NCBI RefSeq assembly: GCF_001971585.1
Contig: NZ_CP019323.1
Coordinates: 2,408,053-2,472,052 of the forward strand
DNA: 64,000 bases
DNA from: Companilactobacillus allii
Lineage (GTDB): Bacteria; Bacillota; Bacilli; Lactobacillales; Lactobacillaceae
Direction of reading: 5' to 3'
In this document: positions 18,447-27,720 of the stretch, one piece after another
Numbering within the stretch: position 1 is the first letter of the stretch
Layout: every line of letters starts with the position of its first letter
Translations under genes and position numbers: made by a program
Notes under the pieces: model-generated
Told to the model about the DNA's origin: nothing
Database searches by the model: none
What the model saw: only the letters and a program-made list of their open reading frames with translations

Positions 18447-18480
18447 AGATAATCGGATTTATGCTTATCTTGTTTATTCT

Positions 18481-18599
18481 TAAACGCGATACAAAATACA
18501 ATTTCTTCCGCTTAACGCTAAAAATGGCGGTCAACACTTTCGTGTTGATCGTCATTTTTTGTGTTAATGCTCGGAAATTCCCGTATTTTGTATCGCTCT
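18481..18599. repeat. Long palindromic repeat, diverged copy B
   Basis: It has the same plan as copy A but a different subfamily. The left arm AACGCGATACAAAATACAAT pairs with the right arm ...CGTATTTTGTATCGCTCT. The inner hairpin GGCGGTCAACACTTTCGTGTTGATCGTC lies around 18526-18553. It sits between convergent scrA and a HAD phosphatase gene, so it may terminate both. Confidence 0.8.
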
Positions 18600-18602
18600 G
18601 TT

Positions 18603-19412
18603 CTAAAAAACAAACTTCTCAAGTGCTTGAAAAATACCATCATGATTGTGGTCACCAGTGATGTAATCAGCAAATCCCTTAGCTTCATCAGTTCCGTTTT
18701 CCATACAAACTGAGGTACCAGCATATTTGAACATTGAGATATCATTTCTTTCATCTCCAAATGCCATGACTTGATCAGGCGTTAAATCGAGTCTTTTCGC
18801 TAAGTTTCTTAAGCCACTTCCCTTGCTGGCCATTTGATTCATTACTGCCAAGAATATCGTACCTTCTCTAACGACACTGAATTGGTCTTCAAAATTCTTT
18901 GTGAGGATTGGTTCTTCTTGGTCCAATTTATCTTGCTCACCAACATAATCAAACTTAGCAGCTTGGAAATTATCGGGTAACTCATCTGGTGTACGAACAA
19001 ATATACCGGCATTATTCTCCCAAGCCTGCAATACTGCTACACGACTAATATCTCGATTACCGGTATAAACATTGCTATTATCATCTAGTGCGTAATATTG
19101 AATATCGTTTCTATCTCCATACTCAACTAGTTTATTATATTCATCTTTATTAATCAGGTGTTTAATCAATGGCTTACCTGAAGCTGTTTCAATAATGGCA
19201 CCATTATACGTAATGACATATTGATCATCACCTTTTATACCCAGCTCATTAAGAAATGGTGTAACTCCAGCCAAGGGACGACCGGTACAAATAACTACCT
19301 TAATTCCCTTATCCAAGGCCTTAGAAACTGCAGTCTTCGTTGAATCAAGTAATGTTTCGCTGCTAGTCAATAAGGTATTATCCATATCAAATGCAATTAA
19401 TTTTATTCCCAT
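18603..19412 (-). CDS. Cof-type HAD-IIB phosphatase
   Basis: 269 aa. HAD motifs: I FDMDNTLL with nucleophile and acid Asp (8 and 10 region), II VICTGRP, III Lys in MASKGSG, IV FGDERNDISMF. The type IIB cap lies between motifs II and III. Such proteins dephosphorylate sugar phosphates or pyridoxal phosphate; the substrate is unknown. It is one of three HAD genes in one array and about half identical by eye to the next gene, so it arose by tandem duplication. Confidence 0.9.
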   Translation of the reverse strand: MGIKLIAFDMDNTLLTSSETLLDSTKTAVSKALDKGIKVVICTGRPLAGVTPFLNELGIKGDDQYVITYNGAIIETASGKPLIKHLINKDEYNKLVEYGDRNDIQYYALDDNSNVYTGNRDISRVAVLQAWENNAGIFVRTPDELPDNFQAAKFDYVGEQDKLDQEEPILTKNFEDQFSVVREGTIFLAVMNQMASKGSGLRNLAKRLDLTPDQVMAFGDERNDISMFKYAGTSVCMENGTDEAKGFADYITGDHNHDGIFQALEKFVF

Positions 19413-19434
19413 ATTTCAATATCTCTTTTCCCAT

Positions 19435-20250
19435 CTACTTACCAAAAACAAATTTATCCATTGCTTTAGCAATTCCGTCATTATCATTAGAATCTGTAAC
19501 ATAACTAGCGTACCCTTTAGCCTTATCAGATCCATTTTCCATGCAGACGGCATTACCAACAAATTGAAACATTGGAATATCATTTTGTTCATCACCAAAG
19601 GCCATGATTTCATCAGGATAAATGTTTAATTTGGTTGATAAATCTTGAAGTCCAGAAGCCTTACTTACATTCTTATGCATCAATTCTAAGAACCACTCAC
19701 CAGCCCTGACTACATAACAAATATCTTTGAACTCAGACTTTACAGCATCTTCATACGGGTCAAGGTCACTTTTTTCACCAACGTATGCAACTTTTGTCAC
19801 TTCGAAATCATCGGGTAATTCATTCGGTGATCGAAAGTATATCCCCGCTCTATTTTCAAAGGCTTGGATCACGGCAATTCTATTAATGTCACGATCATCT
19901 GTATATACATTACTATCATCATCCAATGCGTAATATTTCAATCCATTATCGTGACCATACTTAACTAATCTACGATATGCCGCATTATCCAAAACTTTTT
20001 TGGAAACAATGTGTCCGGAAATAGATTCAATAATTGCACCATTATTAGTAACAATAAATTGTTCGTCACCTATGATACCTAACTCATCCAAGTATGACGT
20101 AACTCCAGCTAAGGGACGTCCAGTACAAAGAACAACCTTTATTCCCTTTGCTAATGCTTTTGTAACAGCTTGTTTAGTAGAATTCAGAATTTTTCCATCA
20201 GAATTTAACAGTGTATCATCGATATCAAACGCAATCATTTTAACGGTCAT
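19435..20250 (-). CDS. Cof-type HAD-IIB phosphatase (tandem paralog)
   Basis: 271 aa. Motifs are FDIDDTLL, VLCTGRPLAGVTSYLDELG, Lys in NVSKASGL, and FGDEQNDIPMF. The stretch CTGRPLAGVT and the YYALDD(D/N)SNVYT segment are shared almost unchanged with the downstream neighbour, showing recent duplication. GAGGAATAGTAT precedes the ATG. It lies 3 nt after the third HAD gene and is probably cotranscribed with it. The substrate is unknown. Confidence 0.9.
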   Translation of the reverse strand: MTVKMIAFDIDDTLLNSDGKILNSTKQAVTKALAKGIKVVLCTGRPLAGVTSYLDELGIIGDEQFIVTNNGAIIESISGHIVSKKVLDNAAYRRLVKYGHDNGLKYYALDDDSNVYTDDRDINRIAVIQAFENRAGIYFRSPNELPDDFEVTKVAYVGEKSDLDPYEDAVKSEFKDICYVVRAGEWFLELMHKNVSKASGLQDLSTKLNIYPDEIMAFGDEQNDIPMFQFVGNAVCMENGSDKAKGYASYVTDSNDNDGIAKAMDKFVFGK

Positions 20251-20253
20251 ATA

Positions 20254-21057
20254 CTATTCCTCATTTTCCAAAATATTTTTTAAATAACTAATAACACCTT
20301 GGTTATTATTACTTTCTGTTCCAGTATCCGCAATATTCTTAACTAATTGAGAAGCATTCTCCATTGCTATTCCGTTACCCACATATTGGAGCATTTCAAT
20401 GTCATTACCACCATCACCAAAGGCACACATCTCTTCAGGTTTAATATTAAGTTCCTTGCCTAACTTACTTAGTCCAGCAGCCTTATTCATCCCTGGTTGA
20501 ATAATATCAATAGATCCATTGCCACCAGATACAGGTGTTCCAATACCTTGTAACTTTTCAGTTAATTCTGATACTAGATTATTTGTCGCATCATCTGGAC
20601 AGTTGGAGGCAAATTTAAGAATCTCATCTTCAACATTTTCAAACTTATCGATTCGTTTCAAATGAGTGTAATAATGATTAACTTGGTTAAACCATTCGTC
20701 TGATACATTACTCAATACATATGCACTCTTTTTACCACATGCAACCATATCTAAGTCTTTAATTTGAGACGTTACCTCGATAACTTTTAAATAAGCTTCA
20801 CAATCAAAATGAGAAGTCCAATATTCTTTGTCTTCACCAGCTATCAAGGCTCCATTTTCAGATACAAAAATAGTTTTTGGATACTCTGTAAAAAATGATT
20901 GTAGTTGATAATATTGATTGCCACTTGCAACAACAAATTGAATATTTCTTTGTTCCATCAATTGATAAACTTCTTTGAATGCGGACTCATCATATGTACC
21001 ATGGTCATTTAAAAATGTTCCATCCATATCAGTCGCGACTAATTTTAATTCTGTCAT
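20254..21057 (-). CDS. Cof-type HAD-IIB phosphatase
   Basis: The start is at ATG 21057 (MTELKLVATDMDGTFL), with GAGG 6 nt upstream; a GTG four codons earlier overlaps that site. 267 aa. Motifs are TDMDGTFL, VVASGNQYYQL, Lys in MNKAAGL, and FGDGGNDIEM. It is more distant from the two following HAD genes and similar to the YbjI/SupH type of sugar phosphatase. It starts right behind the AraC-type regulator stop, so one transcript is likely. Confidence 0.9.
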   Translation of the reverse strand: MTELKLVATDMDGTFLNDHGTYDESAFKEVYQLMEQRNIQFVVASGNQYYQLQSFFTEYPKTIFVSENGALIAGEDKEYWTSHFDCEAYLKVIEVTSQIKDLDMVACGKKSAYVLSNVSDEWFNQVNHYYTHLKRIDKFENVEDEILKFASNCPDDATNNLVSELTEKLQGIGTPVSGGNGSIDIIQPGMNKAAGLSKLGKELNIKPEEMCAFGDGGNDIEMLQYVGNGIAMENASQLVKNIADTGTESNNNQGVISYLKNILENEE

Positions 21058-21065
21058 AATTATCC

Positions 21066-21893
21066 TCACTTATACATTTTTCTATATCGAAATGGTGTAA
21101 CATGTTTCCAATTTTTGAAACTATTAATAAATGTCTTTGAATTAGAAAATCCACAATCTATTGCTATATATTCAACTGTCTGATTACCGTTCAATAATTT
21201 CTTTTGAGCATTTAACAGTCGTATCATCGTGATATACTTTCCAACCGACATTGAAATATTCTTGTTGAACTGACGATTCAAAGTTGTTAAGGAAGTATTG
21301 AATTCCTTTGCCAATTTTAAGCCAGTTATAGGCTCACGAAATCGATTGTTAATCTGAACAGTGACGCTGTCTACCAAGTTTTCATTGGCTGACTCATCTA
21401 TTCTAGGAACTCGTTTGGTAAAGTCTTGAATCAAAATGGCAAGAATTAGATACACTATACCTGTCATTTTCAATTCAATTGTTTTTTCCGGAATTATAGT
21501 TAATTGATATAGTTCTCGTAAATATTCTTGTAGTTTTCTATAATCATTTGGGTGTGACAAATTGGTAATATTATTGACAACAAACTTATGCTCACTAATC
21601 TGTGGATAAATTTTCTTCAGAAATCCATAATCAATGATCAAACCAAGCTCTAACCAACGATCTTCACTTACCAAATGTGCTTCGTGCACAACTCGTGAAT
21701 TAGTTACCCACATATCACCTTGGTGGTAGTGTGTGGTTTTACCATTCTCCCTAAATTCTAAGTCATCATCAGAAATCAGATAATTTATCTCTATACCCTG
21801 ATGCCAATGTGGTGAAACGTTGATGCCACGACCTTTATGTACATAATATTTGAAAGGTTCACCGTCAGATTCTTCTTTTCTGATTTGCATCAT
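21066..21893 (-). CDS. AraC-family transcriptional regulator with cupin sensor
   Basis: 275 aa. The N-terminal cupin part has HWHQGIEINYLI and a second His cluster (THYHQGDMW). The C-terminal AraC domain carries two helix-turn-helix motifs, with ITGLKLAKEFNTSLTTLNRQ and VEYIAIDCGFSNSKTFINSF. The gene overlaps the acetyltransferase stop by 1 nt (TAATG), indicating translational coupling. It probably controls this sugar-modification and phosphatase cluster; the effector is unknown. Confidence 0.88.
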   Translation of the reverse strand: MMQIRKEESDGEPFKYYVHKGRGINVSPHWHQGIEINYLISDDDLEFRENGKTTHYHQGDMWVTNSRVVHEAHLVSEDRWLELGLIIDYGFLKKIYPQISEHKFVVNNITNLSHPNDYRKLQEYLRELYQLTIIPEKTIELKMTGIVYLILAILIQDFTKRVPRIDESANENLVDSVTVQINNRFREPITGLKLAKEFNTSLTTLNRQFNKNISMSVGKYITMIRLLNAQKKLLNGNQTVEYIAIDCGFSNSKTFINSFKNWKHVTPFRYRKMYK

Positions 21894-22501
21894 TAGTTCT
21901 CAAAGTATCTAGCTTTTTCGCGTTCCCAATACTTACGATCATTATCGTTGATCTCACGTAATACGCGACAAGGATTACCAACTGCTACTGAATTATCAGG
22001 AATATCTTTGGTTACCACGGAACCAGAACCAATAACCACGCCACTACCTATTGTTACACCAGGATTTATGATTGCACCTGCCCCGATCCATACGTTATCG
22101 CCAATCACTATCGGTTTGCCATACTCTAATTGTTCATTTCTGATATCTGCAACTATAGGATGTGCTGCAGTATATAATCCAACTCGTGGTGCCAACATGA
22201 CGTTGTTACCAATCGTTATTGGAGCAATATCCAAAAAGATACAATCATAATTGGCATAGAAGTTCTCACCGATCGTTGTATTTGTTCCATAATCTATATG
22301 AAATGGTGGTTCAACATAAACACTTTCTCCAGTTTTGGCAAATAATTCCTTCAATATATTTGTTCGTAATTCTCCATCTTCTTCGGTCGTGTTATTCAAT
22401 AGTCTGGATAATCTTTTACCGTGATGTGATTCTTTAGCCAACTCTGGGTCATTAGCAATGTATAAATCGCCCGCTATCATTTTTTCCTTTTGAGAACGCA
22501 T
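21893..22501 (-). CDS. Sugar O-acetyltransferase (maltose/galactoside acetyltransferase type)
   Basis: 202 aa. It starts with the family MAGDLYIANDPEL-like segment (KMIAGDLYIANDPEL). It then has left-handed beta-helix hexapeptide repeats from about 70 to 180, with the active-site His in AAHPIVADIR and IGDNVWIGAGAIINPGVTIG. It would acetylate a sugar with acetyl-CoA, a detoxification or overflow reaction, and fits the neighbouring sugar-phosphatase genes. It is first in the operon. Confidence 0.92.
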   Translation of the reverse strand: MRSQKEKMIAGDLYIANDPELAKESHHGKRLSRLLNNTTEEDGELRTNILKELFAKTGESVYVEPPFHIDYGTNTTIGENFYANYDCIFLDIAPITIGNNVMLAPRVGLYTAAHPIVADIRNEQLEYGKPIVIGDNVWIGAGAIINPGVTIGSGVVIGSGSVVTKDIPDNSVAVGNPCRVLREINDNDRKYWEREKARYFEN

Positions 22502-22617
22502 ATTTATGTCCCTTCCATTAATTATTAATTAAAAACGTTTACAATAACGATATTAACATTTATTGGTACCAATAACGACTGGTTTTGAAAGGCAAAATTC
22601 CTTTTTTTGTGCAAAAA

Positions 22618-22677
22618 AAATGTGACATAACAAGTTCCTACTACAAATTCGAGTAGAAATAAGTTATATCACATTTT
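22618..22677. terminator. Bidirectional terminator after the OYE gene
   Basis: AAATGTGACATAAC and GTTATATCACATTT are imperfect complementary arms around a shorter inner stem (CTACTACAAATTCGAGTAG). A run of eight A residues precedes it on the plus strand, giving the U-run for minus-strand transcripts from the OYE gene. Confidence 0.75.
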
Positions 22678-22697
22678 CTTTATAACAACATTAAAAG

Positions 22698-23804
22698 CTA
22701 TTTGACTATCCTATCTGGCATCATACCAGTTAGAAATCCCCAAGTACCATTACTTATCTGATAAGTATCTTGGTCCATTTTTGATAGCTTACGATTAATT
22801 AAATCCTCTTGATTCGTTAATACTTTACCAACAAAATGTGGATCAAGTAACATTTGTTTACCCACACCGACTAGTTCAGCATTTTCTAATACTTCATCTG
22901 CTTGTTTCTTACCACGTACATCACCAACGCCAATAAGTGGTACTCGACCGTTAATTTGATCATGAATATATGCAAGTATTGGCTTATCGTTATAGTCATC
23001 ACTTACCGAAATACGATTGTAGTCATTTTCTGACAGATGCAAATAATCTAGTGGCTTATCAGATAACTTATCAACCAACCACATCGTATCTGACATACGA
23101 ATACCGGGGGTTTCATATTCTTCAGGTGAGAATCTATACCCAACTATGAAATTCTTAACGTCTGATTTATCAACAACACTTATCACACCATCAACCAATT
23201 CATCAATAAACTGATAGCGTTTTTCAAGGCTACCACCCCACTTGTCATCTCGACGATTAGAATTGGGTGAGAAAAATTGTTGAATTATATAAGTATTAGC
23301 TCCATGTAACTCCACACCATCAAATCCAGCGTCAATAGCACGTTGAGTAGCCTTTTTAAAATTCTCGATCAATTCTTTTATTTCATTTTCTTCCATAGCT
23401 CTAGGAACTTGAGAATCCTTTCGTTGTGCACTAACTGCACTAGCAGATACAGGTTGTACTCCATGTAATACACCAGAATTAGTCATTCTTCCGGCATGAA
23501 AAATCTGAAGAATTGCTTTTGTGCCATTTTTCTTAATATTAGCAGCCAATTTAGCAAGTCCGGGAATGAATTGATCATCAGAAACACTTAGTTCACCATC
23601 CCAACCCTTACCATCATCTTGTACATTGGCGGCACCAGTAATAATTGCACCAACCTCACCAGCACGTGATCCATAATAACTTACCTCATCATTAGTTACT
23701 GTTCCATCATAGAAGCTCATTTTTGTGGTCATCGGTGGCATAATAAATCGGTTCTTTAATGTTAATCCACGTCTAAATGTTAACTCATCAGTGATTTTTG
23801 TCAT
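22698..23804 (-). CDS. Old Yellow Enzyme family NADH:flavin oxidoreductase
   Basis: 368 aa, FMN-binding TIM barrel. Recognisable motifs are NRFIMPPMTTKMS, the FMN/active-site region GFDGVELHGANTYIIQQFFSP, SNRRDDKWGGSLEKR, and VGVGKQMLLDPHFV. It probably reduces activated double bonds (enoates, quinones). It lies downstream of a MarR regulator and MFS exporter on the same strand, which suggests an electrophile or aromatic stress module. AAGAAGG precedes the ATG. Confidence 0.9.
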   Translation of the reverse strand: MTKITDELTFRRGLTLKNRFIMPPMTTKMSFYDGTVTNDEVSYYGSRAGEVGAIITGAANVQDDGKGWDGELSVSDDQFIPGLAKLAANIKKNGTKAILQIFHAGRMTNSGVLHGVQPVSASAVSAQRKDSQVPRAMEENEIKELIENFKKATQRAIDAGFDGVELHGANTYIIQQFFSPNSNRRDDKWGGSLEKRYQFIDELVDGVISVVDKSDVKNFIVGYRFSPEEYETPGIRMSDTMWLVDKLSDKPLDYLHLSENDYNRISVSDDYNDKPILAYIHDQINGRVPLIGVGDVRGKKQADEVLENAELVGVGKQMLLDPHFVGKVLTNQEDLINRKLSKMDQDTYQISNGTWGFLTGMMPDRIVK

Positions 23805-23830
23805 TTGTATTACCTTCTTATTATAATTGT

Positions 23831-23842
23831 ATGCACATGCAT
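23831..23842. promoter_or_regulatory. Palindrome in the OYE promoter, likely MarR operator
   Basis: ATGCACATGCAT is an inverted repeat (ATGCA/TGCAT) in the 63-nt gap between the marR gene and the OYE start. It lies next to TATAAT-like -10 sequences. Position next to a MarR gene suggests it is the operator; this is not demonstrated. Confidence 0.5.
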
Positions 23843-23867
23843 GTATTATAATATTCCAATAATCACT

Positions 23868-24230
23868 TTAATGCAACTCACGTTTTAAAATATCAACGAC
23901 CATTGGTTGGTATCTATTCAATGTTTCTTCACCCTTTTGGGTCAAGCTGACATATATTCCCCTTTTGTCATCATCACAGGTACTGCGTTTAATAACACCA
24001 CATTCTTTTGCCTCTAAGCGAGTGATCATTCTAGACATAGCGCTTTGACTCAGACCAATATCAGATTGTAAATCCTGTAATCTTAATTTCCTATTATCCT
24101 CAAGATCCAAAAAATACAGTACATAGAATTCATTTAGCGATAACAAATCTCCAATATTGGATAATTCATTTTCTATTTGTCTTTGTTTCCCAATAAAATC
24201 AAACCATTTTTCAATATTTTTATCTTTCAT
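23868..24230 (-). CDS. MarR-family transcriptional regulator
   Basis: 120 aa, winged helix. The recognition region LRLQDLQSDIGLSQSAMSRMITRLEA and the wing DDDKRGIYVSLTQKGEE are typical. It is somewhat shorter than the usual 140 aa. It is transcribed in the same direction as, and between, an MFS transporter gene and an OYE gene. It probably represses the OYE gene and perhaps itself. The short N-terminus resembles the YusO/MhqR group. Confidence 0.88.
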   Translation of the reverse strand: MKDKNIEKWFDFIGKQRQIENELSNIGDLLSLNEFYVLYFLDLEDNRKLRLQDLQSDIGLSQSAMSRMITRLEAKECGVIKRSTCDDDKRGIYVSLTQKGEETLNRYQPMVVDILKRELH

Positions 24231-24267
24231 CTTTTCTCTTCCTATCGTGACTCTTAATTATCGTACA

Positions 24268-24297
24268 AAAAAAGTGCCACCGTCAAGTGACACACTT
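24268..24297 (-). terminator. Terminator after the MFS transporter
   Basis: On the minus strand AAAGTG(TG)TCAC TTGACG GTGGCACTTT is followed by more T residues. The stem has a small bulge. It lies just behind the MFS stop codon and separates it from marR. Confidence 0.6.
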
Positions 24298-24307
24298 TGA
24301 AATATTA

Positions 24308-25507
24308 TTAATCTTTCACTAACAATGAAATAAAAGCTCCAATGAGTAGTGAAACTGCCATGAAAATGAATGCTACTGAGAAATTACCACCAGCATTATT
24401 AACTAATGCACCAATCAATAATGGCGCAATAAATCCACCCAATGTACCACCGGTACCAACAATACCAGAAGCTGATCCGATAATTTCTTCAGGGAAGATC
24501 TTCTGTGGCCACGAAGCTGTTGCGGCAAATGTTGAAACAATAAACATCCCACTCAAAGCAACACAGATAACGGCCACAATTATATTAGTAGAAATAATCA
24601 ATCCACCAATACCCAATGCTGCCAAAATAGCTGATGTGATAATGAATTGCTTTTGCTTACCAACAAACACTCTGGTCAAAATAATTCCTGTACCTAAACT
24701 ACCAATGATTTGTAAGATAGCACTGACCGCCATAATTGCACCAGCCTGAGCTACTGTTAAATCAAATGTCTCAGTTAAATAACTTGGCATCCAAGACATT
24801 GCACCATAAGTAACGACATTTTCTAGTAATAAAATTATAAAAATTAAAATAACACTAGGATTTTTAAGAGTTTGACTTAGTGGCATCTTTTCTTGTACAG
24901 ACTCTTCAGTTTTAACTACGGCTTGATCATTTGGCAACATGAACAATACACACAAGAACGCAACAACGAATAGTGTTCCCAGCATATAATATCCGTATCT
25001 CCAATGCCATTCGATCACATTAGCACCCAGCGTATAAGCAAGAATTCCACCAATACCAGTCGTGGTTAGAATTCCTGATTGAGCTAGGACTCTTTGATGA
25101 GGTTCAAAATTCTCAGCAATTGCCTTTGAGGTTGAAGGTGGATACCCTCCATGACCTAATCCTGCTAAAAATCTAATCCCGACAAACATAAACAATGAAC
25201 CAACGATTCCGAATAAATAAGATGTAACAGCAATACTTATAAGTGAAAAGAGCAATACTTTCTTCGCACCAACTTTATCTGCTAACCATCCTCCAGGAAT
25301 TTGCATACATGAATATGCCAAGAAAAAAGCACTCATTATCAATCCAGTTTGTGTGGTATTCAAACTAAACTGCTTGGCAATTGGAATTACAGCCGTTGAA
25401 ATCATGGTCTTATCCATATAGACCATTGTATAACCTATCATCAACGCAGCAATGACTTTACTATTCTTACCAGACATTTTAGGTTTTGTAGATTTTACAT
25501 CTTCCAT
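24308..25507 (-). CDS. MFS transporter (anion:cation/ACS-like group)
   Basis: 399 aa with 12 membrane segments. The loop 2-3 motif A is GGWLADKVGAKKV and the TM1 region has MVYMDKTMISTAVIPIAKQF. GLGHGGYPPSTSKAIAENF resembles the ACS/phthalate-glucarate group of organic acid transporters. The substrate is not determinable; neighbouring OYE and MarR genes suggest an organic acid or aromatic compound. AAGGGTGATG precedes the ATG. Confidence 0.85.
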   Translation of the reverse strand: MEDVKSTKPKMSGKNSKVIAALMIGYTMVYMDKTMISTAVIPIAKQFSLNTTQTGLIMSAFFLAYSCMQIPGGWLADKVGAKKVLLFSLISIAVTSYLFGIVGSLFMFVGIRFLAGLGHGGYPPSTSKAIAENFEPHQRVLAQSGILTTTGIGGILAYTLGANVIEWHWRYGYYMLGTLFVVAFLCVLFMLPNDQAVVKTEESVQEKMPLSQTLKNPSVILIFIILLLENVVTYGAMSWMPSYLTETFDLTVAQAGAIMAVSAILQIIGSLGTGIILTRVFVGKQKQFIITSAILAALGIGGLIISTNIIVAVICVALSGMFIVSTFAATASWPQKIFPEEIIGSASGIVGTGGTLGGFIAPLLIGALVNNAGGNFSVAFIFMAVSLLIGAFISLLVKD

Positions 25508-25545
25508 TGTGACATCACCCTTCTACATAATCTCCTATTATCAGT

Positions 25546-26112
25546 CTATCTAAATACTGGCTTACTATTACGATACTGCACATCACTAACGCCTTCAAGA
25601 ACATTTGCGTATCTTGCTGCAGCAAAGAAATAATCAGATAATCTATTGATAAACTTCAAAACCACTGGATTAATTGGTTCATCTTGCATTAAATCCACAA
25701 TTTGTCGCTCTGAGCGTCTAGTTACGGTTCTTGCAACATGAAGATATGATGCCGAAACTGAGCCCCCAGGCAAAATAAACTTTTGAACCTTAGGAGTTGC
25801 ATCAGAATACTCGTCAATCTTCTTTTCCAACCAATCGGTTGGTTCTTCACTGTTAAAGATATAATCATGTTTCTTATCATCTTCTGGAGTTGCCAAATCA
25901 GTCCCACAATCAAACAATAATTGTTGGATCTCTTGTAACTCATCTTTGAAGATAGCTGTTTTATCCGTCAAACTAGCACAGATAAGACCAACCAATGAAT
26001 TCAATTCATCCACTGTTCCATATGCATCAATTCGTTTATCTGACTTATAAAGTACATTATTCCCGATAATTCTTGTTTGACCCTTATCACCAGTTCTAGT
26101 ATAAATTTTCAT
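25546..26112 (-). CDS. pduO: PduO-type ATP:cob(I)alamin adenosyltransferase
   Basis: 188 aa. It begins KIYTRTGDKGQTRIIGNN (the ATP-binding TGDKG motif) and has DAYGTVDELNSLVG, FILPGGSVSASYLHVARTVTRRSER and KFINRLSDYFFAAAR, all family signatures. It makes adenosylcobalamin from cob(I)alamin. The start overlaps the stop of the ECF S-component gene (TAATG), so the two are coupled. Together they suggest B12 uptake and activation, for instance for a diol/glycerol dehydratase elsewhere in the genome (inference). Confidence 0.93.
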   Translation of the reverse strand: MKIYTRTGDKGQTRIIGNNVLYKSDKRIDAYGTVDELNSLVGLICASLTDKTAIFKDELQEIQQLLFDCGTDLATPEDDKKHDYIFNSEEPTDWLEKKIDEYSDATPKVQKFILPGGSVSASYLHVARTVTRRSERQIVDLMQDEPINPVVLKFINRLSDYFFAAARYANVLEGVSDVQYRNSKPVFR

Positions 26113-26792
26113 TATTTTGTTCCTCTCAAAAATAAATTATATTTCTTTTTATAATTATTGAATATCTTAATCCAACGCTTGCCAACTAGTAACAATAATA
26201 CTGCCGTGAATACAGCATGTATTAAATCAAAGTAGAAACTTCCCAATAGAGATATTCCGACGCTCTTAAAGGTGATCGGACTTACAAATCCAATAATATA
26301 ATAAATATCCATGATCCATCCCATTAAGAAACCTGCTAAAAATCCCCAAATCGTCAAGATCCAAACTGGAATCTTTTTATTGGCCATCATCCCAGAAATT
26401 AATCCAATGATTCCCAAAGCAAACATTTGCCATGGAGTCCAAGCGCCTTGTCCAAAATACATATTAGAAGTTATTGCTATTATTGTACCCATTAAAAATC
26501 CCGTTTCCGGACCACTAACCATCGCACCAAGAATCAAAATGAATAATTCTGGTTTAACTGAGGGTAATGCAGCAAATAAAACACGTCCTCCCACTGCCAA
26601 AGCACAGATGATAGCAATAAATACAATTTCTCGGGACGTCTTTTGAGAGTGTTCAAATTTTATGAAATAAACACACAATGTTAATCCTAAGAAAATGAAT
26701 GACAGCAGTAAATAATTGCCTTTATCCAAAATCGTCAATAAAATCAAAATAATGATTGAAACTGCTAAAAGTAAACCCGATTTCCTACTCAA
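26112..26792 (-). CDS. ECF transporter S component, probable cobalamin
   Basis: 226 aa with about 6-7 membrane segments. It starts at TTG 26792 behind GGAGGAAGTA. The first ~50 residues add an extra hydrophobic hairpin before the S-component fold (from TSREIVFIAIICALAVGGRV). The loop GQGAWTPWQMFALGIIG is typical of CbrT-like vitamin B12 S components. Translational coupling with pduO supports cobalamin as substrate. It would need an EcfA/EcfT module; one lies 900 nt away on the same strand. Confidence 0.85.
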   Translation of the reverse strand: MSRKSGLLLAVSIIILILLTILDKGNYLLLSFIFLGLTLCVYFIKFEHSQKTSREIVFIAIICALAVGGRVLFAALPSVKPELFILILGAMVSGPETGFLMGTIIAITSNMYFGQGAWTPWQMFALGIIGLISGMMANKKIPVWILTIWGFLAGFLMGWIMDIYYIIGFVSPITFKSVGISLLGSFYFDLIHAVFTAVLLLLVGKRWIKIFNNYKKKYNLFLRGTK

Positions 26793-27000
26793 AATACTTC
26801 CTCCATAATCAATTAAAAATGACGATACTCTATAGTGTAATGTAATTTATTAGTTTTTTTCTAAAAAGCTCCATAAAAATAGTAATTAATTCAGCAACTA
26901 TGTATAATACTTATAAATGATAGCGATTCCACTAAATTGGCAATCATATCATTTATCATTACAATATAATGCAATTATTTGCACAAAGGGGTGTTTTTTT

Positions 27001-27720
27001 ATGCAGGATAGCTTATCTTTGCAATTATTAGGTGAATTCATCGGAACGTTGATTCTGGTTTTGCTTGGTGATGGGGTTGTCGCAGCAGTTAGTCTAAAAA
27101 AATCAAAAGCTGAAGGTGCCGGTTGGATAGCAATTGCACTTGGATGGGGACTTGCGGTAACACTTGGTGTTTATTGTTCAGGATTTTTGAGTCCCGCACA
27201 TCTTAATCCAGCTGTAACACTTGGTATGGCAATCGCTGGATTATTCCCATGGTCATCAGTTATTCCTTATATTATCGCACAAATGTTAGGTGCAATCGTT
27301 GGGGCCGCTCTGGTTTGGGTCAACTACTATCCACATTGGAAAGAAACCAAAGATGCCGATACTATCCGTGGAGTTTTCGCTACTGGACCTGCTATAAGAA
27401 ACTATCCAATGAACTTCATAAGTGAATTCATTGGAACATTCATCTTAGTCTTCGCATTACTAGCATTCACACGTGGTAAGTTTACTGACGGATTGAATCC
27501 AATGGTTGTTGGTGTACTAATCACGTCAATCGGATTTTCACTTGGTGGTACAACTGGTTATGCAATTAATCCCGCCAGAGATTTGGGACCAAGAATTGCT
27601 CACCAATTATTACCTATCGCTAACAAGGGGGATTCTGATTGGTCATATAGCTGGGTTCCTATATTAGGACCACTTGCTGGTGGTGCTGTTGGTGCACTTT
27701 TGTATCTACTTATTCCTTAG
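27001..27720 (+). CDS. Aquaglyceroporin / glycerol facilitator (MIP family)
   Basis: The start is at ATG 27001 (MQDSLSLQLLG) behind AAAGGGG; the frame open from 26917 adds an implausible polar leader. 239 aa with six membrane segments and the two half-helix NPA motifs, HLNPAVTLG and INPARDLGPR. The Asp after the second NPA-R (NPARDLGPR) indicates the glycerol-conducting subgroup. Placement among B12 genes suggests glycerol or propanediol uptake for a B12-dependent dehydratase (inference). Its end overlaps the convergent ATPase gene by 15 nt. Confidence 0.93.
   Translation: MQDSLSLQLLGEFIGTLILVLLGDGVVAAVSLKKSKAEGAGWIAIALGWGLAVTLGVYCSGFLSPAHLNPAVTLGMAIAGLFPWSSVIPYIIAQMLGAIVGAALVWVNYYPHWKETKDADTIRGVFATGPAIRNYPMNFISEFIGTFILVFALLAFTRGKFTDGLNPMVVGVLITSIGFSLGGTTGYAINPARDLGPRIAHQLLPIANKGDSDWSYSWVPILGPLAGGAVGALLYLLIP

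Noticed and set aside
18461-18760. Short ORFs across copy B of the repeat
   Set aside because: They overlap the palindrome and neighbouring genes and lack ribosome binding sites.
26793-27000. Possible cobalamin riboswitch upstream of the ECF S component or facilitator
   Set aside because: The leader is too short and lacks the B12-box (GCCACTG-type) sequence.
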